Positions 26,781 to 35,756 of a stretch of 64,000 nt of DNA are shown one piece after another. The DNA is from an uncultured SAR116 cluster alpha proteobacterium. GTDB taxonomy: Bacteria > Pseudomonadota > Alphaproteobacteria > Puniceispirillales > Marisalimonadaceae. The notes beneath the pieces are model-generated. The model ran no database searches and was not told the origin of the DNA. It worked only from the letters and a program-made list of their open reading frames with translations. Location: the NCBI GenBank assembly GCA_902625215.1, contig CACOAO010000004.1, positions 1 through 64,000 on the forward strand, written 5' to 3'. The translations under genes were made by a program, and so were the position numbers. The stretch's first letter is position 1. Each line of letters begins with the position of its first letter.

Positions 26781-27889
26781 TAGAAGACTACAACAGATCT
26801 TATTGACTCACCAGCATGCATTAAATCGAAACCTTTATTAATATCTTCTAGTTTTAAATTATGGGTGATCATTGGATCAATATCAATTTTTCCTTGAAGA
26901 TACCATTCTACAATTTTAGGAACATCTGTTCTTCCTCTAGCACCGCCAAAAGCTGTACCTTTCCAACTTCTACCTGTAACAAGTTGAAAAGGTCTAGTTT
27001 TAATTTCTTGGCCTGCCCCAGCTACTCCAATAATGATGCTCTCTCCCCAACCTTTATGGGCACATTCAAGAGCTTGCCTCATTACATCAACATTTCCAAT
27101 ACATTCAAAAGAATAATCTGCACCACCGCCTGTAAGATCCACTAAATAATCTACTAAATCACCTTCTATTTCTGAAGGATTTACGAAATGTGTCATCCCG
27201 AATTTTTTACCCCAGGATTCTTTCTTGTTATTCAAGTCAACACCAACAATCATATTTGCTCCAACCATTCTTAATCCTTGAATAACATTGAGGCCAATTC
27301 CACCCAAACCAAAAACAACTGCGTTACATCCAGCAGACGCTTTAGCAGTATTTATAACAGCTCCAATACCTGTGGTTACACCACAACCAATATAACAAAT
27401 TTTATCAAATGGAGCTTTTGTATTTACCTTAGCAAGCGCAATTTCTGGCACAACTGTAAAATTTGAAAATGTAGATGTGCCCATGTAATGTAAAATTTCT
27501 TTACCATTAATGGAAAATCTACTACTACCATCCGGCATTAAACCTTTACCTTGCGTAGTTCTGATTGCTTGACACAAATTAGTTTTAGGATGAAGGCAAT
27601 ACTCACATTCTCTACATTCAGGGGTATATAATGGGATTACGTGATCACCTATTTTTAAAGTTGTCACTCCTTTACCAATTTCTCTAACAATGCCAGCTCC
27701 TTCATGCCCTAATATAGAAGGAAAAAGACCCTCTGGATCTGCCCCAGAAAGTGTAAATTCGTCTGTATGACAGATACCAGTAGCTTTTATCTCCACCAAC
27801 ACTTCTCCGTGACGAGGGCCTTCAAGGTCAACCTCCATAATTTCAAGTGGTTTTCCTGCTTCAACTGCAACTGCTGCTTTAGTTTTCAT
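26780..27889 (-). CDS. frmA: S-(hydroxymethyl)glutathione dehydrogenase / class III alcohol dehydrogenase
   Basis: This 369-residue zinc alcohol dehydrogenase has catalytic-zinc ligands in GICHTD, GHEG and IGCGVTTG. The four-cysteine structural zinc lobe is PECRECEYCLHPKTNLC, and the NAD motif is VFGLGGIGLNVIQG. The class III features DH-xIPLYTPEC and TGRSWKGTAFGG are present. It oxidises S-hydroxymethylglutathione, formed from formaldehyde, to S-formylglutathione. GGGGG lies nine bases before ATG 27889, which I prefer to the TTG at 27898. It is divergent from an enoyl-CoA hydratase/CaiB operon. Confidence 0.96.
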   Translation of the reverse strand: MKTKAAVAVEAGKPLEIMEVDLEGPRHGEVLVEIKATGICHTDEFTLSGADPEGLFPSILGHEGAGIVREIGKGVTTLKIGDHVIPLYTPECRECEYCLHPKTNLCQAIRTTQGKGLMPDGSSRFSINGKEILHYMGTSTFSNFTVVPEIALAKVNTKAPFDKICYIGCGVTTGIGAVINTAKASAGCNAVVFGLGGIGLNVIQGLRMVGANMIVGVDLNNKKESWGKKFGMTHFVNPSEIEGDLVDYLVDLTGGGADYSFECIGNVDVMRQALECAHKGWGESIIIGVAGAGQEIKTRPFQLVTGRSWKGTAFGGARGRTDVPKIVEWYLQGKIDIDPMITHNLKLEDINKGFDLMHAGESIRSVVVF

Positions 27890-28009
27890 AATTTTCAACC
27901 CCCAAATCTTTATCTTATTTAATTAATTATGATTTTATCCCAATGACTTGCAAGACTTTTTAATATATACAATATTATCATAGCACAAACACAAGTAGGA
28001 GTTTTGAAA

Positions 28010-28822
28010 ATGAGTTTTGTTGAAACAGAGATTAATGGACAGGTTTTTACTATAAGGCTAAATCGTCCGGAAAGACTAAATGCCCTCAGTACTGTTATAA
28101 GAGAGGGTATGGCAAGAGCTTTTACTCGTTTTCATGAAGATAATGATTTGGAAGTTGCTATTCTGACAGGAACCGGAAGAGGATTTTGCGCCGGTGAGGA
28201 CATGAAAGAGTCCGTTGAAAGAGGAATTGCCGGATCTCCAAAAGAAATGGTTGAAAAAGATTTAGTTAATCCTTTTCAAGAAGGGATTCTTCAAAAACCT
28301 GTAATTGGAGCCGTAAACGGATTTGCTATGGGTGGCGGCTTTATGCTTGTTGAAAGAACTGATTTAAGAGTTGCTGTGAAAAGTGCCATTTTTGAAATGT
28401 CAGAGGCTAAAAGATGGCTGCTTGGAGGATATAACCATGGACATTATGGTAACCTTCCTCATCCAATTGCTACTGAGATGGCATTTGGTTACAGAATATC
28501 AGCTGAAAGAATGCATCAAGTAGGCTTTGTTAATCGCCTAGTTGAAGATGAAATTGAGTTAATGGAAGAAGCTCATAAAATGGCAGAACATTTATTAACT
28601 CTTCCTCCTGCTTCAAGGGTTAATACATTATACATGATGAAACTAATGGCGCCCAAAATACCAAATAATATTGCTGAATTAGCTGAGAAACTTCATCTTC
28701 ATGGTGATACAGAAGATAGAATGGAAAGTAGAAGAGCATTTGCAGAGAAAAGAGCGCCTAATTATAATGGCTGGCTTAAACCTGAAGATCGATATAATAT
28801 GCCAAAATTAAAAGAGAATTAG
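28010..28822 (+). CDS. Enoyl-CoA hydratase/isomerase family protein
   Basis: The protein of about 270 residues has the crotonase motifs IRLNRPERLNALS, GRGFCAGEDMKE and AVNGFAMGGGFMLVERTDLRVA for the oxyanion hole and CoA site. The expected catalytic-Glu region reads FEMSEAKRWLLGG. It acts on an acyl-CoA, with hydratase and isomerase both possible. AGGAG is eight bases before ATG 28010. The TTG at 28004 would be only two bases from it. A CaiB transferase follows after 8 bases, so the pair probably activates and modifies one acid. Confidence 0.92.
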   Translation: MSFVETEINGQVFTIRLNRPERLNALSTVIREGMARAFTRFHEDNDLEVAILTGTGRGFCAGEDMKESVERGIAGSPKEMVEKDLVNPFQEGILQKPVIGAVNGFAMGGGFMLVERTDLRVAVKSAIFEMSEAKRWLLGGYNHGHYGNLPHPIATEMAFGYRISAERMHQVGFVNRLVEDEIELMEEAHKMAEHLLTLPPASRVNTLYMMKLMAPKIPNNIAELAEKLHLHGDTEDRMESRRAFAEKRAPNYNGWLKPEDRYNMPKLKEN

Positions 28823-28830
28823 AGGATAAA

Positions 28831-30042
28831 ATGAGCGAAATTAATGGAGCACTTTCCGGTTTAAAAATTGTGGCTTGTTCAACGGCTCAAGCTGGAACGG
28901 TACCATATATGCTTATGGCTGATTTAGGTGCGGAGGTAATAAAAATCGAAACTCCTGGAAAAGGAGATATGAATAGAAAATCCGGCTTCTTGGAGGGGTC
29001 AACTGGTTCTTTTTTTGAGACAAATAATAGAGGTGTTAAAAGTTTAACACTCAATCTTAAATCACCAAAAGGACAAAAAATACTTCATGATTTGATAAAA
29101 GATGCTGACATATTTGGCCAAAATTTTAGACCTGGAGTGGCTGAAAAACTAAATTTTGATTATGAAACGCTTAGCAAAATAAACCCAAAAATAGTTTATG
29201 CTTCAGTTTCTGCTTATGGACCTGATGCGCCAGATGGACATTTGCCTGGAACTGACGCTGTAGGACAAGCATTGAGTGGTATAGCTGAAGCATATTCAAT
29301 ACCTGGAAATAATTTAAGAACAGGAGTTGCCTCTGTTGCAGACGAAAGTTGTGCAATTCTTACTTTTGGGGGTATCTTAGCTGCATACGTCAATGCTCAA
29401 AAAACTGGTAAAGGTCAAAAATTAGAAACCTCTTTAGTGGGGAGTGCATTTAGACTTCTTGGCTGGACAATGACAACTGCAATGTGGAGTAAAAGACCAC
29501 CAATTACAGGTGCTAGAATCAACGGAACAAGAGAAAGACCAGGAATTGCTGCATGTTTCAATGATATTGACGGCAAACCTTTTGCTTTACAACTTGATCC
29601 AGATGACTGGCAAGAGGCTATGAAGGCCCTTAATTTTTTTGATACACTGAAAGAAAATAATTTAATTGATCTCGGGTTAGCATTTGAATCCGATGATAAG
29701 AAAACAGAAATTTTAAATAAACTTTCAGAATTATTCTCAACAGATAAAAGAGATAACTGGATATCTATTTTAAGAAAAGCAGATATGATATCTACTCATG
29801 TTAACACAATGCTCGAAGCTTCAGAAGATCCAAATATAAAGAAAAATAATTATGTAACTGAGGTGTGGTATCCAGAGCTTAAAAAGAACATGAAAGTTCA
29901 CGGTACACCATGGAAATTTTCAAAAACACCAGCAAAAATTAAGAGGGCTCCAAAATTAGGTGAACACAACGAGGAACTTTTATCTAATTTGGGTTATACC
30001 ACCAAAGAAATTCAAAATTTAAAAGACGATAAAGTTATTTAA
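28831..30042 (+). CDS. CaiB/BaiF-family CoA-transferase (third in window)
   Basis: The 403-residue family III CoA transferase begins LSGLKIVACSTAQAGTVPYMLMADLGAEVIKIETPGKGD and has NNRGVKSLTLNLKS, the FGQNFRPGVAEKL loop and GTDAVGQALSGIAEAYS around the catalytic Asp. The N-terminal ACSTAQAGTVPYM differs from the other two paralogues, so the substrate should differ as well. GAGGA precedes the ATG. The last eight bases overlap the convergent gamma-carbonic-anhydrase-like gene. Confidence 0.92.
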   Translation: MSEINGALSGLKIVACSTAQAGTVPYMLMADLGAEVIKIETPGKGDMNRKSGFLEGSTGSFFETNNRGVKSLTLNLKSPKGQKILHDLIKDADIFGQNFRPGVAEKLNFDYETLSKINPKIVYASVSAYGPDAPDGHLPGTDAVGQALSGIAEAYSIPGNNLRTGVASVADESCAILTFGGILAAYVNAQKTGKGQKLETSLVGSAFRLLGWTMTTAMWSKRPPITGARINGTRERPGIAACFNDIDGKPFALQLDPDDWQEAMKALNFFDTLKENNLIDLGLAFESDDKKTEILNKLSELFSTDKRDNWISILRKADMISTHVNTMLEASEDPNIKKNNYVTEVWYPELKKNMKVHGTPWKFSKTPAKIKRAPKLGEHNEELLSNLGYTTKEIQNLKDDKVI

Positions 30043-30565
30043 TTTCTTCCATCTCTTTTACAAATTTTTTGAAGTTGGCTACGTAATGCTTAGAAGATCT
30101 AGTCATATTATCTATCATTTCTTGATTAAGTTTTCTAACAGCCTTCGCCGGGGAACCAACTATAAGCCAACCATCAGGAAACTCTTTGTTTTCAGTGACT
30201 AAAGCGCCAGCTCCGACTAGACAGTTATTTCCTATTTTAGCATTATTAAGAATTGTCGCACCCATCCCAACTAGAGAATTATTGCCAATTGTACAACCAT
30301 GTATAATAGCATTATGTCCAATTGTGCAGTTATTGCCAATAGTCACTGGCGTATCCGGATCTACGTGAATTATTGTATTTTCTTGAATATTTGTTTCGTT
30401 TCCAATTCTAATTACGTCATTATCACCTCTTAAAACTGACCCAAACCAAATTCCAACATCCTTTCCTAAAATAACATCTCCGATAACGTGTGCATCAGGA
30501 GCAACCCAATACAATTCATTTTCAGGTAATTGAGGTTTTTTTTCACCTAAGCTGTATATTGGCAT
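30035..30565 (-). CDS. Gamma-carbonic-anhydrase-like hexapeptide-repeat protein
   Basis: The 176-residue protein is a left-handed beta-helix with many hexapeptide turns (VIGDVILGKDVGIWFGSVLRGD, IGNETNIQENTIIHVD, IGNNCTIGHNAIIHG) and His residues at IIHVD, GHNAIIHG and nearby, in the usual zinc positions. Homologues are called YrdA, CaiE or gamma-CA. Some bind metal and CoA, but activity is often absent. It shares an upstream region with the enolase-superfamily gene on the other strand. Confidence 0.92.
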   Translation of the reverse strand: MPIYSLGEKKPQLPENELYWVAPDAHVIGDVILGKDVGIWFGSVLRGDNDVIRIGNETNIQENTIIHVDPDTPVTIGNNCTIGHNAIIHGCTIGNNSLVGMGATILNNAKIGNNCLVGAGALVTENKEFPDGWLIVGSPAKAVRKLNQEMIDNMTRSSKHYVANFKKFVKEMEEIK

Positions 30566-30658
30566 TTGCTCTCCTTCATAAGAAATTATTTTAAAAATAT
30601 ATTATATAATTTTTTCTTATTGTTAATATATTTATTACCAAGTCTGCGAGGATTTTTT

Positions 30659-31753
30659 ATGAATTATAAAGATAGTATTATTTCTAAAATTAAAATTTAT
30701 AGACTAGACGTACCTCTAATCAAGCCATATAAATTGTCGTATAATACCTTTCATTCTTTCGAGCCCTTATTAATTCATATAGTTGATAATGAAGGTAATA
30801 ATGGATGGGGAGAACAACACATATCTCCAGGATCTAGTTCTGAAACTCGAGATGGTGGGTGGACATTTGCTAGAATTATATCAAGATTAATTTTAAATAA
30901 AAAATTGAGTGATGCAAAAGAAATAATTTTGTCTCATTCCAATATCAGCATTGTTGCTTCAAGCGCGATTTATACGGCTATTGAAGAGCTAGAAAAAAAA
31001 GATGTTTTAAATAATAAAAGTTCTATCAAACTTAAATTACTAACATCATTTAATGCAGAAGAAGAAGCTGAAATCAAGGATGAGTTAGACAAAGTAACTG
31101 ATCAAGGTTTTACAACAATAAAAGTTAAGGTTGGTAAAGACGTTAATTTAGACCTTAAAAAAATTAATTATATTCAAAGTAATTTAAACGGCAGGGCTAA
31201 AATTAGGATAGACGCAAACAGGGGATATACAGAAAAAGAAGGGTGTAAATTTGTTGTAGGATTGCAACCTGATAACATAGAATTATTTGAACAACCTTGT
31301 GATGCAAATAACTGGGAAGCAAATGCTGCTGTTGCTAAATTATCAAGCATCCCGATAATGTTAGATGAACCTATTTGCAGTATTAATGACATTAAAAAGG
31401 CATCTAAAATTGAGGGTGTTGGATTATGTAAACTGAAATTAAAAAGATTTGTATCTGTTACTAAATTGATAGATGCTATAAAATTTGCTCATTCGTTAGG
31501 ATTAAAAATAGTACTTGGTGACGGGTTAGGTTCTGAAATTAACTGTTGGATGGAAGCTAAAATCGCGTGTGGTTTAGTAGACAATGCTGGTGAATATAAT
31601 GGATTTTTAAAAATTGATCCACTAGCAAGAATTCTATCAAATCCCCTTAAATTTAGAAATGGTTTTTTAATAATCCCTGAAAATTGGAACCTTGAAATTG
31701 ACAGAGATAAATTAGAAAAATACAGTATTTATGAAGAAACAATTCATAAATAA
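30659..31753 (+). CDS. Enolase-superfamily enzyme (muconate-lactonizing/mandelate racemase type)
   Basis: The 364-residue protein has the enolase-superfamily barrel. KxK is at residues 155/157 (IKVKVG), metal ligands are Asp185 (RIDAN), Glu211 (LFEQP) and Asp236 (MLDEP), and a second lysine lies at K258 or K260. This is the MLE/dipeptide-epimerase subgroup arrangement, acting on a carboxylate by alpha-proton abstraction. I start at ATG 30659 because GAGGA lies seven bases upstream. An in-frame codon at 30566 would add 31 unlikely hydrophobic residues. It leads the TauD-TctCBA-PrpD run. Confidence 0.9.
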   Translation: MNYKDSIISKIKIYRLDVPLIKPYKLSYNTFHSFEPLLIHIVDNEGNNGWGEQHISPGSSSETRDGGWTFARIISRLILNKKLSDAKEIILSHSNISIVASSAIYTAIEELEKKDVLNNKSSIKLKLLTSFNAEEEAEIKDELDKVTDQGFTTIKVKVGKDVNLDLKKINYIQSNLNGRAKIRIDANRGYTEKEGCKFVVGLQPDNIELFEQPCDANNWEANAAVAKLSSIPIMLDEPICSINDIKKASKIEGVGLCKLKLKRFVSVTKLIDAIKFAHSLGLKIVLGDGLGSEINCWMEAKIACGLVDNAGEYNGFLKIDPLARILSNPLKFRNGFLIIPENWNLEIDRDKLEKYSIYEETIHK

Positions 31754-31773
31754 AATATAACAGGAAATTTATT

Positions 31774-32628
31774 ATGAAATTATTAAATAGCAATAAAAGT
31801 TTGGGTGGAGAAATTATTGGATTGGACATAAGTAAAAAATTAACTCAAGATCAAATTAATTTTATTAATGAATCATGGAATGAAAGATTAGTTTTAGTAT
31901 TTAAAAAACAAAATCTTAATGATCCTAAATTGATTAATTTTAGTAAGTATTTTGGGGAACTTGATCCACCTGGACCAAATCCATATGGAATAACTTTTTT
32001 ACCAGAATTTCCTGAAATTAATGTTATTTCAAATGTTAAAAACGAACAAGGTACTCCCATAGGTAATTTAGGAGATGGAGAAGCTGTTTGGCACGCTGAT
32101 ATGACATATTTAGATCTACCTCCTAAAGCAGGAATTTTATATGCACTTGAAGTTCCTGAAAATCAAGGAAACACTCACTTTGCGAATATGAACCTAGCTT
32201 ATAGTGAATTGCCTGCCGCTATAAAGGAAAAAATCGACGGTAAAATCCTAATTCATGACTCTGCTCATAATAGTGCTGGTATGCTTAGAAAAGGTTACTC
32301 AGAAGTCAATGATCCAACTGAGACACCTGGAGCCAGACATCCCATTGTAATTACAGATAAAAGTACAAATCAAAAACTCCTTTTTCTTGGAAGACGTCCC
32401 CATGCATATATCATTGGGTTAGAAGTTGAAGAAAGTGAAAATTTATTAGACGAAATTTGGGAACATGCAACACAAGAAAAATATACTTGGACACAGCAAT
32501 GGGAAAAAGGTGATTTATTAATGTGGAAAAACTTAAATGTACTTCATAAGAGAGATGCATTTGACCCAAATACACGAAGAATAATGCATAGAACCCAGTT
32601 AAAAGGGGAAATTGAAATTACTGCTTAA
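31774..32628 (+). CDS. TauD/TfdA-family Fe(II)/2-oxoglutarate dioxygenase
   Basis: The 284-residue protein has the HxD iron motif at His107/Asp109 (AVWHADMTY), the distal His258 (NVLHKRDAF) and an Arg in RRIMHRTQLKG that binds 2-oxoglutarate. These are the complete TauD catalytic set. The family hydroxylates sulfonates, phenoxy acids, carnitine-like or other small acids. The gene lies 20 bases after the enolase-superfamily gene, and the substrate is unknown. Confidence 0.92.
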   Translation: MKLLNSNKSLGGEIIGLDISKKLTQDQINFINESWNERLVLVFKKQNLNDPKLINFSKYFGELDPPGPNPYGITFLPEFPEINVISNVKNEQGTPIGNLGDGEAVWHADMTYLDLPPKAGILYALEVPENQGNTHFANMNLAYSELPAAIKEKIDGKILIHDSAHNSAGMLRKGYSEVNDPTETPGARHPIVITDKSTNQKLLFLGRRPHAYIIGLEVEESENLLDEIWEHATQEKYTWTQQWEKGDLLMWKNLNVLHKRDAFDPNTRRIMHRTQLKGEIEITA

Positions 32629-32716
32629 CTCAAATTTGTGTAGAATTTGGAAACTCTTGTTGATTTATTACAAAATCAATAGCAAACTTAATTATATTTT
32701 TAATCGGGAGAGTAAT

Positions 32717-33712
32717 ATGACACAACTTAAAAATTCTTTTAGAAGAAGCATTGTGAAGGCAAGTTTGGGTGTTATTGCTATTGCAGGAATTAGTTCAGTT
32801 GGTCTAGTTTCTGTAGCAAGTGCAGACAAATATCCTAACAAACCAATAGAATTAGTAATACATGCTAAGTATGGTGGGGGAACTGATACAACTGCAAGAA
32901 TGGTATCTATTAGAACAAGAAGAAATCTTAAGACTGACATTTCTATAGTGGCTAAAAGAGGTGGTTCGGGGGCAAAGGCTCAAAATTATGTTTTAACAAA
33001 ACCTGCTGATGGCTATACAATCATGGCGTTAACACAATCTCATCTTTACACAATGGCTAGAGGTAAGTCTAACATGAAAATTGATGACATTGTAGGTGTA
33101 GCTAGAGCGATGGATGATCCAACCTTCATCACTGTCTCTGGAAAAGGAAAATTCAACACTTTAGAGGAACTTGTAGCCGCATCAAAGAAAGCACCTCTTA
33201 ACTGGGGAGTTGCTCAAATAGGAGGAACTGAACATATAGGATTAGCTCAATTTGCAAAAGAAGCTGGAATTAAGTTTAAAGTTGTACCTTTTGGATCAGG
33301 TGCTCAAATGGTGCAGGCGCTTATGGCTGGTAAAATTGACGCCACATTACCAAATGTAAGTGAGGCAGCTAACCAAGTTGCTGACGGTAGCTTTAAAGCA
33401 CTTGCAGTTATGGCAGAAGATAGACTTAAAGATTATCCAAATGTTCCTACTACTTTTGAAAAAGGAATTAAGGCAAAATGCTCAACAACTAGAGGTTATG
33501 CTGTATTAGCATCTACTCCACAGCCAATTATAGATCAAATTTCAAAAGCTATGGTTAAGGCAATGAAACATGACGTTTTTGCTAGTTATCTTGCTGGTGC
33601 TGGACTAACAGTTGAAGGCAGTGTTGCTGGAACAAAAGTTTGGGACAAACAACTTAAAGCTGAATATAAAGTTGCAGCGTCTGCTCTTAAAGAACTTGGT
33701 TTAATAAAATAA
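32717..33712 (+). CDS. tctC: Tripartite tricarboxylate transporter substrate-binding protein
   Basis: The 331-residue protein begins with a signal peptide (KNSFRRSIVKASLGVIAI, cut after VASA) and continues DKYPNKPIELVIHAKYGGGTD, the TctC/Bug opening. The central GGTEHIGLAQFAKEAGIKFK and GKIDATLPNVSEA are typical of the ligand-binding lobes. It binds a carboxylate in the periplasm. ATG 32717 is the start, with GGGAG close upstream, and a longer frame from 32612 has no signal peptide. The Cys in KAKCSTTRGYA is unusual for the family. Confidence 0.92.
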   Translation: MTQLKNSFRRSIVKASLGVIAIAGISSVGLVSVASADKYPNKPIELVIHAKYGGGTDTTARMVSIRTRRNLKTDISIVAKRGGSGAKAQNYVLTKPADGYTIMALTQSHLYTMARGKSNMKIDDIVGVARAMDDPTFITVSGKGKFNTLEELVAASKKAPLNWGVAQIGGTEHIGLAQFAKEAGIKFKVVPFGSGAQMVQALMAGKIDATLPNVSEAANQVADGSFKALAVMAEDRLKDYPNVPTTFEKGIKAKCSTTRGYAVLASTPQPIIDQISKAMVKAMKHDVFASYLAGAGLTVEGSVAGTKVWDKQLKAEYKVAASALKELGLIK

Positions 33713-33731
33713 ATTTAAGGTTTTCTAAGAC

Positions 33732-34250
33732 ATGAAAAAAAAAGAAAATGCACCCAATTCATTGGGTGTATTATTAAATAAAAGTGACACAATTATTGCA
33801 ATTATATTAACTTTAATCATTGCTTTTTTGTGGTTTGAAACAACTAAATTTGAAAAAGTCCCTGACTTATTTTCTAATAATATTCCTCCAGAAATGTTTC
33901 CTCAAATTTTACTTATTATAATTTTTGGAATGGTTTTAATAATACCTTTTGAGCATATTTTCTTAAAAAAAAATGGGAAGAATATAGATTCATCTAGAAA
34001 AAACCCTGTGCAGATTTCAACTATTGGAACCATGATAATTTTATCAGCAATTATAGCTTCTTCACAAGTTTTAGGAGCCGCTCTGACAATAATTGCAGTA
34101 AGTATTTCCTTACCATTATATTGGGGTGAAAGAAGATTAAAAGTATTGATAACTTATGTAGTTGGATTCCCATTATTTGTAATAATTTTGTTTAATGTGA
34201 TTCTTGGTGTGCATTTTGAGCCAGGATTGTTAGATCTTATCAAAAATTAG
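33732..34250 (+). CDS. tctB: Tripartite tricarboxylate transporter small membrane subunit
   Basis: The 172-residue protein has four hydrophobic segments, a first helix followed by a polar FEKVPDLFSNNIPPEMFPQ loop, and a C-terminal pair of helices. This is the TctB pattern with the conserved P-x-xFP motif. It bridges TctC and TctA. It lies 19 bases after tctC and 13 before tctA, so the order C-B-A is standard. Sequence conservation in TctB is low and the assignment rests partly on context. Confidence 0.85.
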   Translation: MKKKENAPNSLGVLLNKSDTIIAIILTLIIAFLWFETTKFEKVPDLFSNNIPPEMFPQILLIIIFGMVLIIPFEHIFLKKNGKNIDSSRKNPVQISTIGTMIILSAIIASSQVLGAALTIIAVSISLPLYWGERRLKVLITYVVGFPLFVIILFNVILGVHFEPGLLDLIKN

Positions 34251-34263
34251 AGAGGTTTAAAAT

Positions 34264-35736
34264 TTGGAAGATATTGTAAAAGGCATAGGATTATTATTAG
34301 AATTTCAGAACATACTTTTAATTTTGTCAGGAGTTTTGATTGGTGTCTTAGTTGGGGCATTGCCTGGCTTAAGTTCTCCTATGGCAATTGCACTGCTTAT
34401 ACCTTTTACAATTTCATTAGATCCAGTAGCGGCAATAGCTATGATGGCAGCACTATATTGTGCAGGAACTTTTGGTGGCTCCATAACAGCTATACTTATT
34501 AATGCTCCCGGTGCTCCACCTGCAGTTGCAACTGCATTAGATGGATATCCAATGGCAAAGAATGGTGAGCCAGGCAGAGCTCTTGGCTTAGCTGCTGTAT
34601 CAAGTGTTTTTGGCGGTATTTTTAGTTTAATAATTTTTATATTTGCTGCTCCTCTGTTAGCAAAACTAGCTTTAGAATTTGGTCCAGCAGAGTATTTTGG
34701 ACTTGCAGTATTTGCTCTTTCCATGCTTGCTTCTATGAGTGGAAAATCTTCTTTAAGGAACCTTATTTCAGGTCTTGTTGGTGTATTGATTGGAACTATA
34801 GGTATTCATTTAACCACAGGTGTTGAGAGATTTACTTTTGACATTCCTGATCTTGAAGAAGGTATTCATTTTGTACCAGTACTTATTGGTCTGTTTGCAG
34901 TAAGTGAACTTTTTAAACAATCGGAAAAACTAAATGCGGTAGTCGAGAGAATACAAGCAAAAGCTCTTAGATTACCTTCCTTATTTGAGTTGAAAAAACT
35001 AAAATATACTATACTTAGATCATCCGGTATTGGTACATTTATTGGAATTCTACCAGCTGAAGGTTCAACAGTTGCAGCAATAATTGGCTATAATGAAGCT
35101 AGAAGATGGTCAAAAGATAAAGATAATTTTGGAAAAGGGTCTCCAGAAGGAATAGTAGGACCAGAAGCAGCCAACAATGCTGCTGCGGGTGGCGCTATGG
35201 TTCCTACTCTTGCTTTAGGTATACCAGGAAGCGGATCGACAGCTCTCATACTAGCTGCGTTAATTATGCATGGTTTTAGACCTGGACCATATCTTATAAG
35301 TGAAACACCTGAGTTCGTGTATGCAATTTTTGGAGCGATGTTAATTGCTAACTTAGGATTCTTATTTATTGGTTTAGTTGGTGCAAAATTCTTCTCTTTG
35401 GTTGCTTTTATTCCAAAGAAACTTCTCTGGCCTGCTGTGTTTATTTTTTCAATGATCGGTTCTTATTCATTTGCATCGTCAATGTTTGATGTATGGGTAA
35501 TGCTTGCCGCTGGATTGTTAGGGTATTTTATGGACAGACACGGATTTTCTGCTGCACCACTTGTTATGGGGCTAATTCTTGGAAAATTAGTCGAAGAAAG
35601 CTTTTCTCAATCAATGATCATTCATGATAATAATTTTTTTGCACTTCTTGAAAGTCCTGTTGTTTTATTGTTTTTTGTCCTCACATTTTTAAGTTTGTCA
35701 TCTCCTTTTTGGACAAGATACTTTTCAAAGAAATAA
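34264..35736 (+). CDS. tctA: Tripartite tricarboxylate transporter large permease
   Basis: The 490-residue protein has about twelve membrane helices and the TctA signatures GALPGLSSPMAIALLIPFT, YCAGTFGGSITAILINAPGAP and GPEAANNAAAGGAMVPTLALGIPGSGSTA. It is the ion-coupled channel of the TTT system. The start is TTG, with AGAGG nine bases upstream. The MmgE/PrpD gene begins 20 bases after the stop, so transport and the next metabolic step are likely co-expressed. Confidence 0.94.
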   Translation: MEDIVKGIGLLLEFQNILLILSGVLIGVLVGALPGLSSPMAIALLIPFTISLDPVAAIAMMAALYCAGTFGGSITAILINAPGAPPAVATALDGYPMAKNGEPGRALGLAAVSSVFGGIFSLIIFIFAAPLLAKLALEFGPAEYFGLAVFALSMLASMSGKSSLRNLISGLVGVLIGTIGIHLTTGVERFTFDIPDLEEGIHFVPVLIGLFAVSELFKQSEKLNAVVERIQAKALRLPSLFELKKLKYTILRSSGIGTFIGILPAEGSTVAAIIGYNEARRWSKDKDNFGKGSPEGIVGPEAANNAAAGGAMVPTLALGIPGSGSTALILAALIMHGFRPGPYLISETPEFVYAIFGAMLIANLGFLFIGLVGAKFFSLVAFIPKKLLWPAVFIFSMIGSYSFASSMFDVWVMLAAGLLGYFMDRHGFSAAPLVMGLILGKLVEESFSQSMIIHDNNFFALLESPVVLLFFVLTFLSLSSPFWTRYFSKK

Positions 35737-35756
35737 CTGTTTTTGATGATAGAAAA

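Noticed and set aside
34305-34724. Open frame of 139 codons on the minus strand
   Set aside because: It is antisense to tctA in its most conserved part, and the composition is a reverse image of Gly/Ala/Leu codons.
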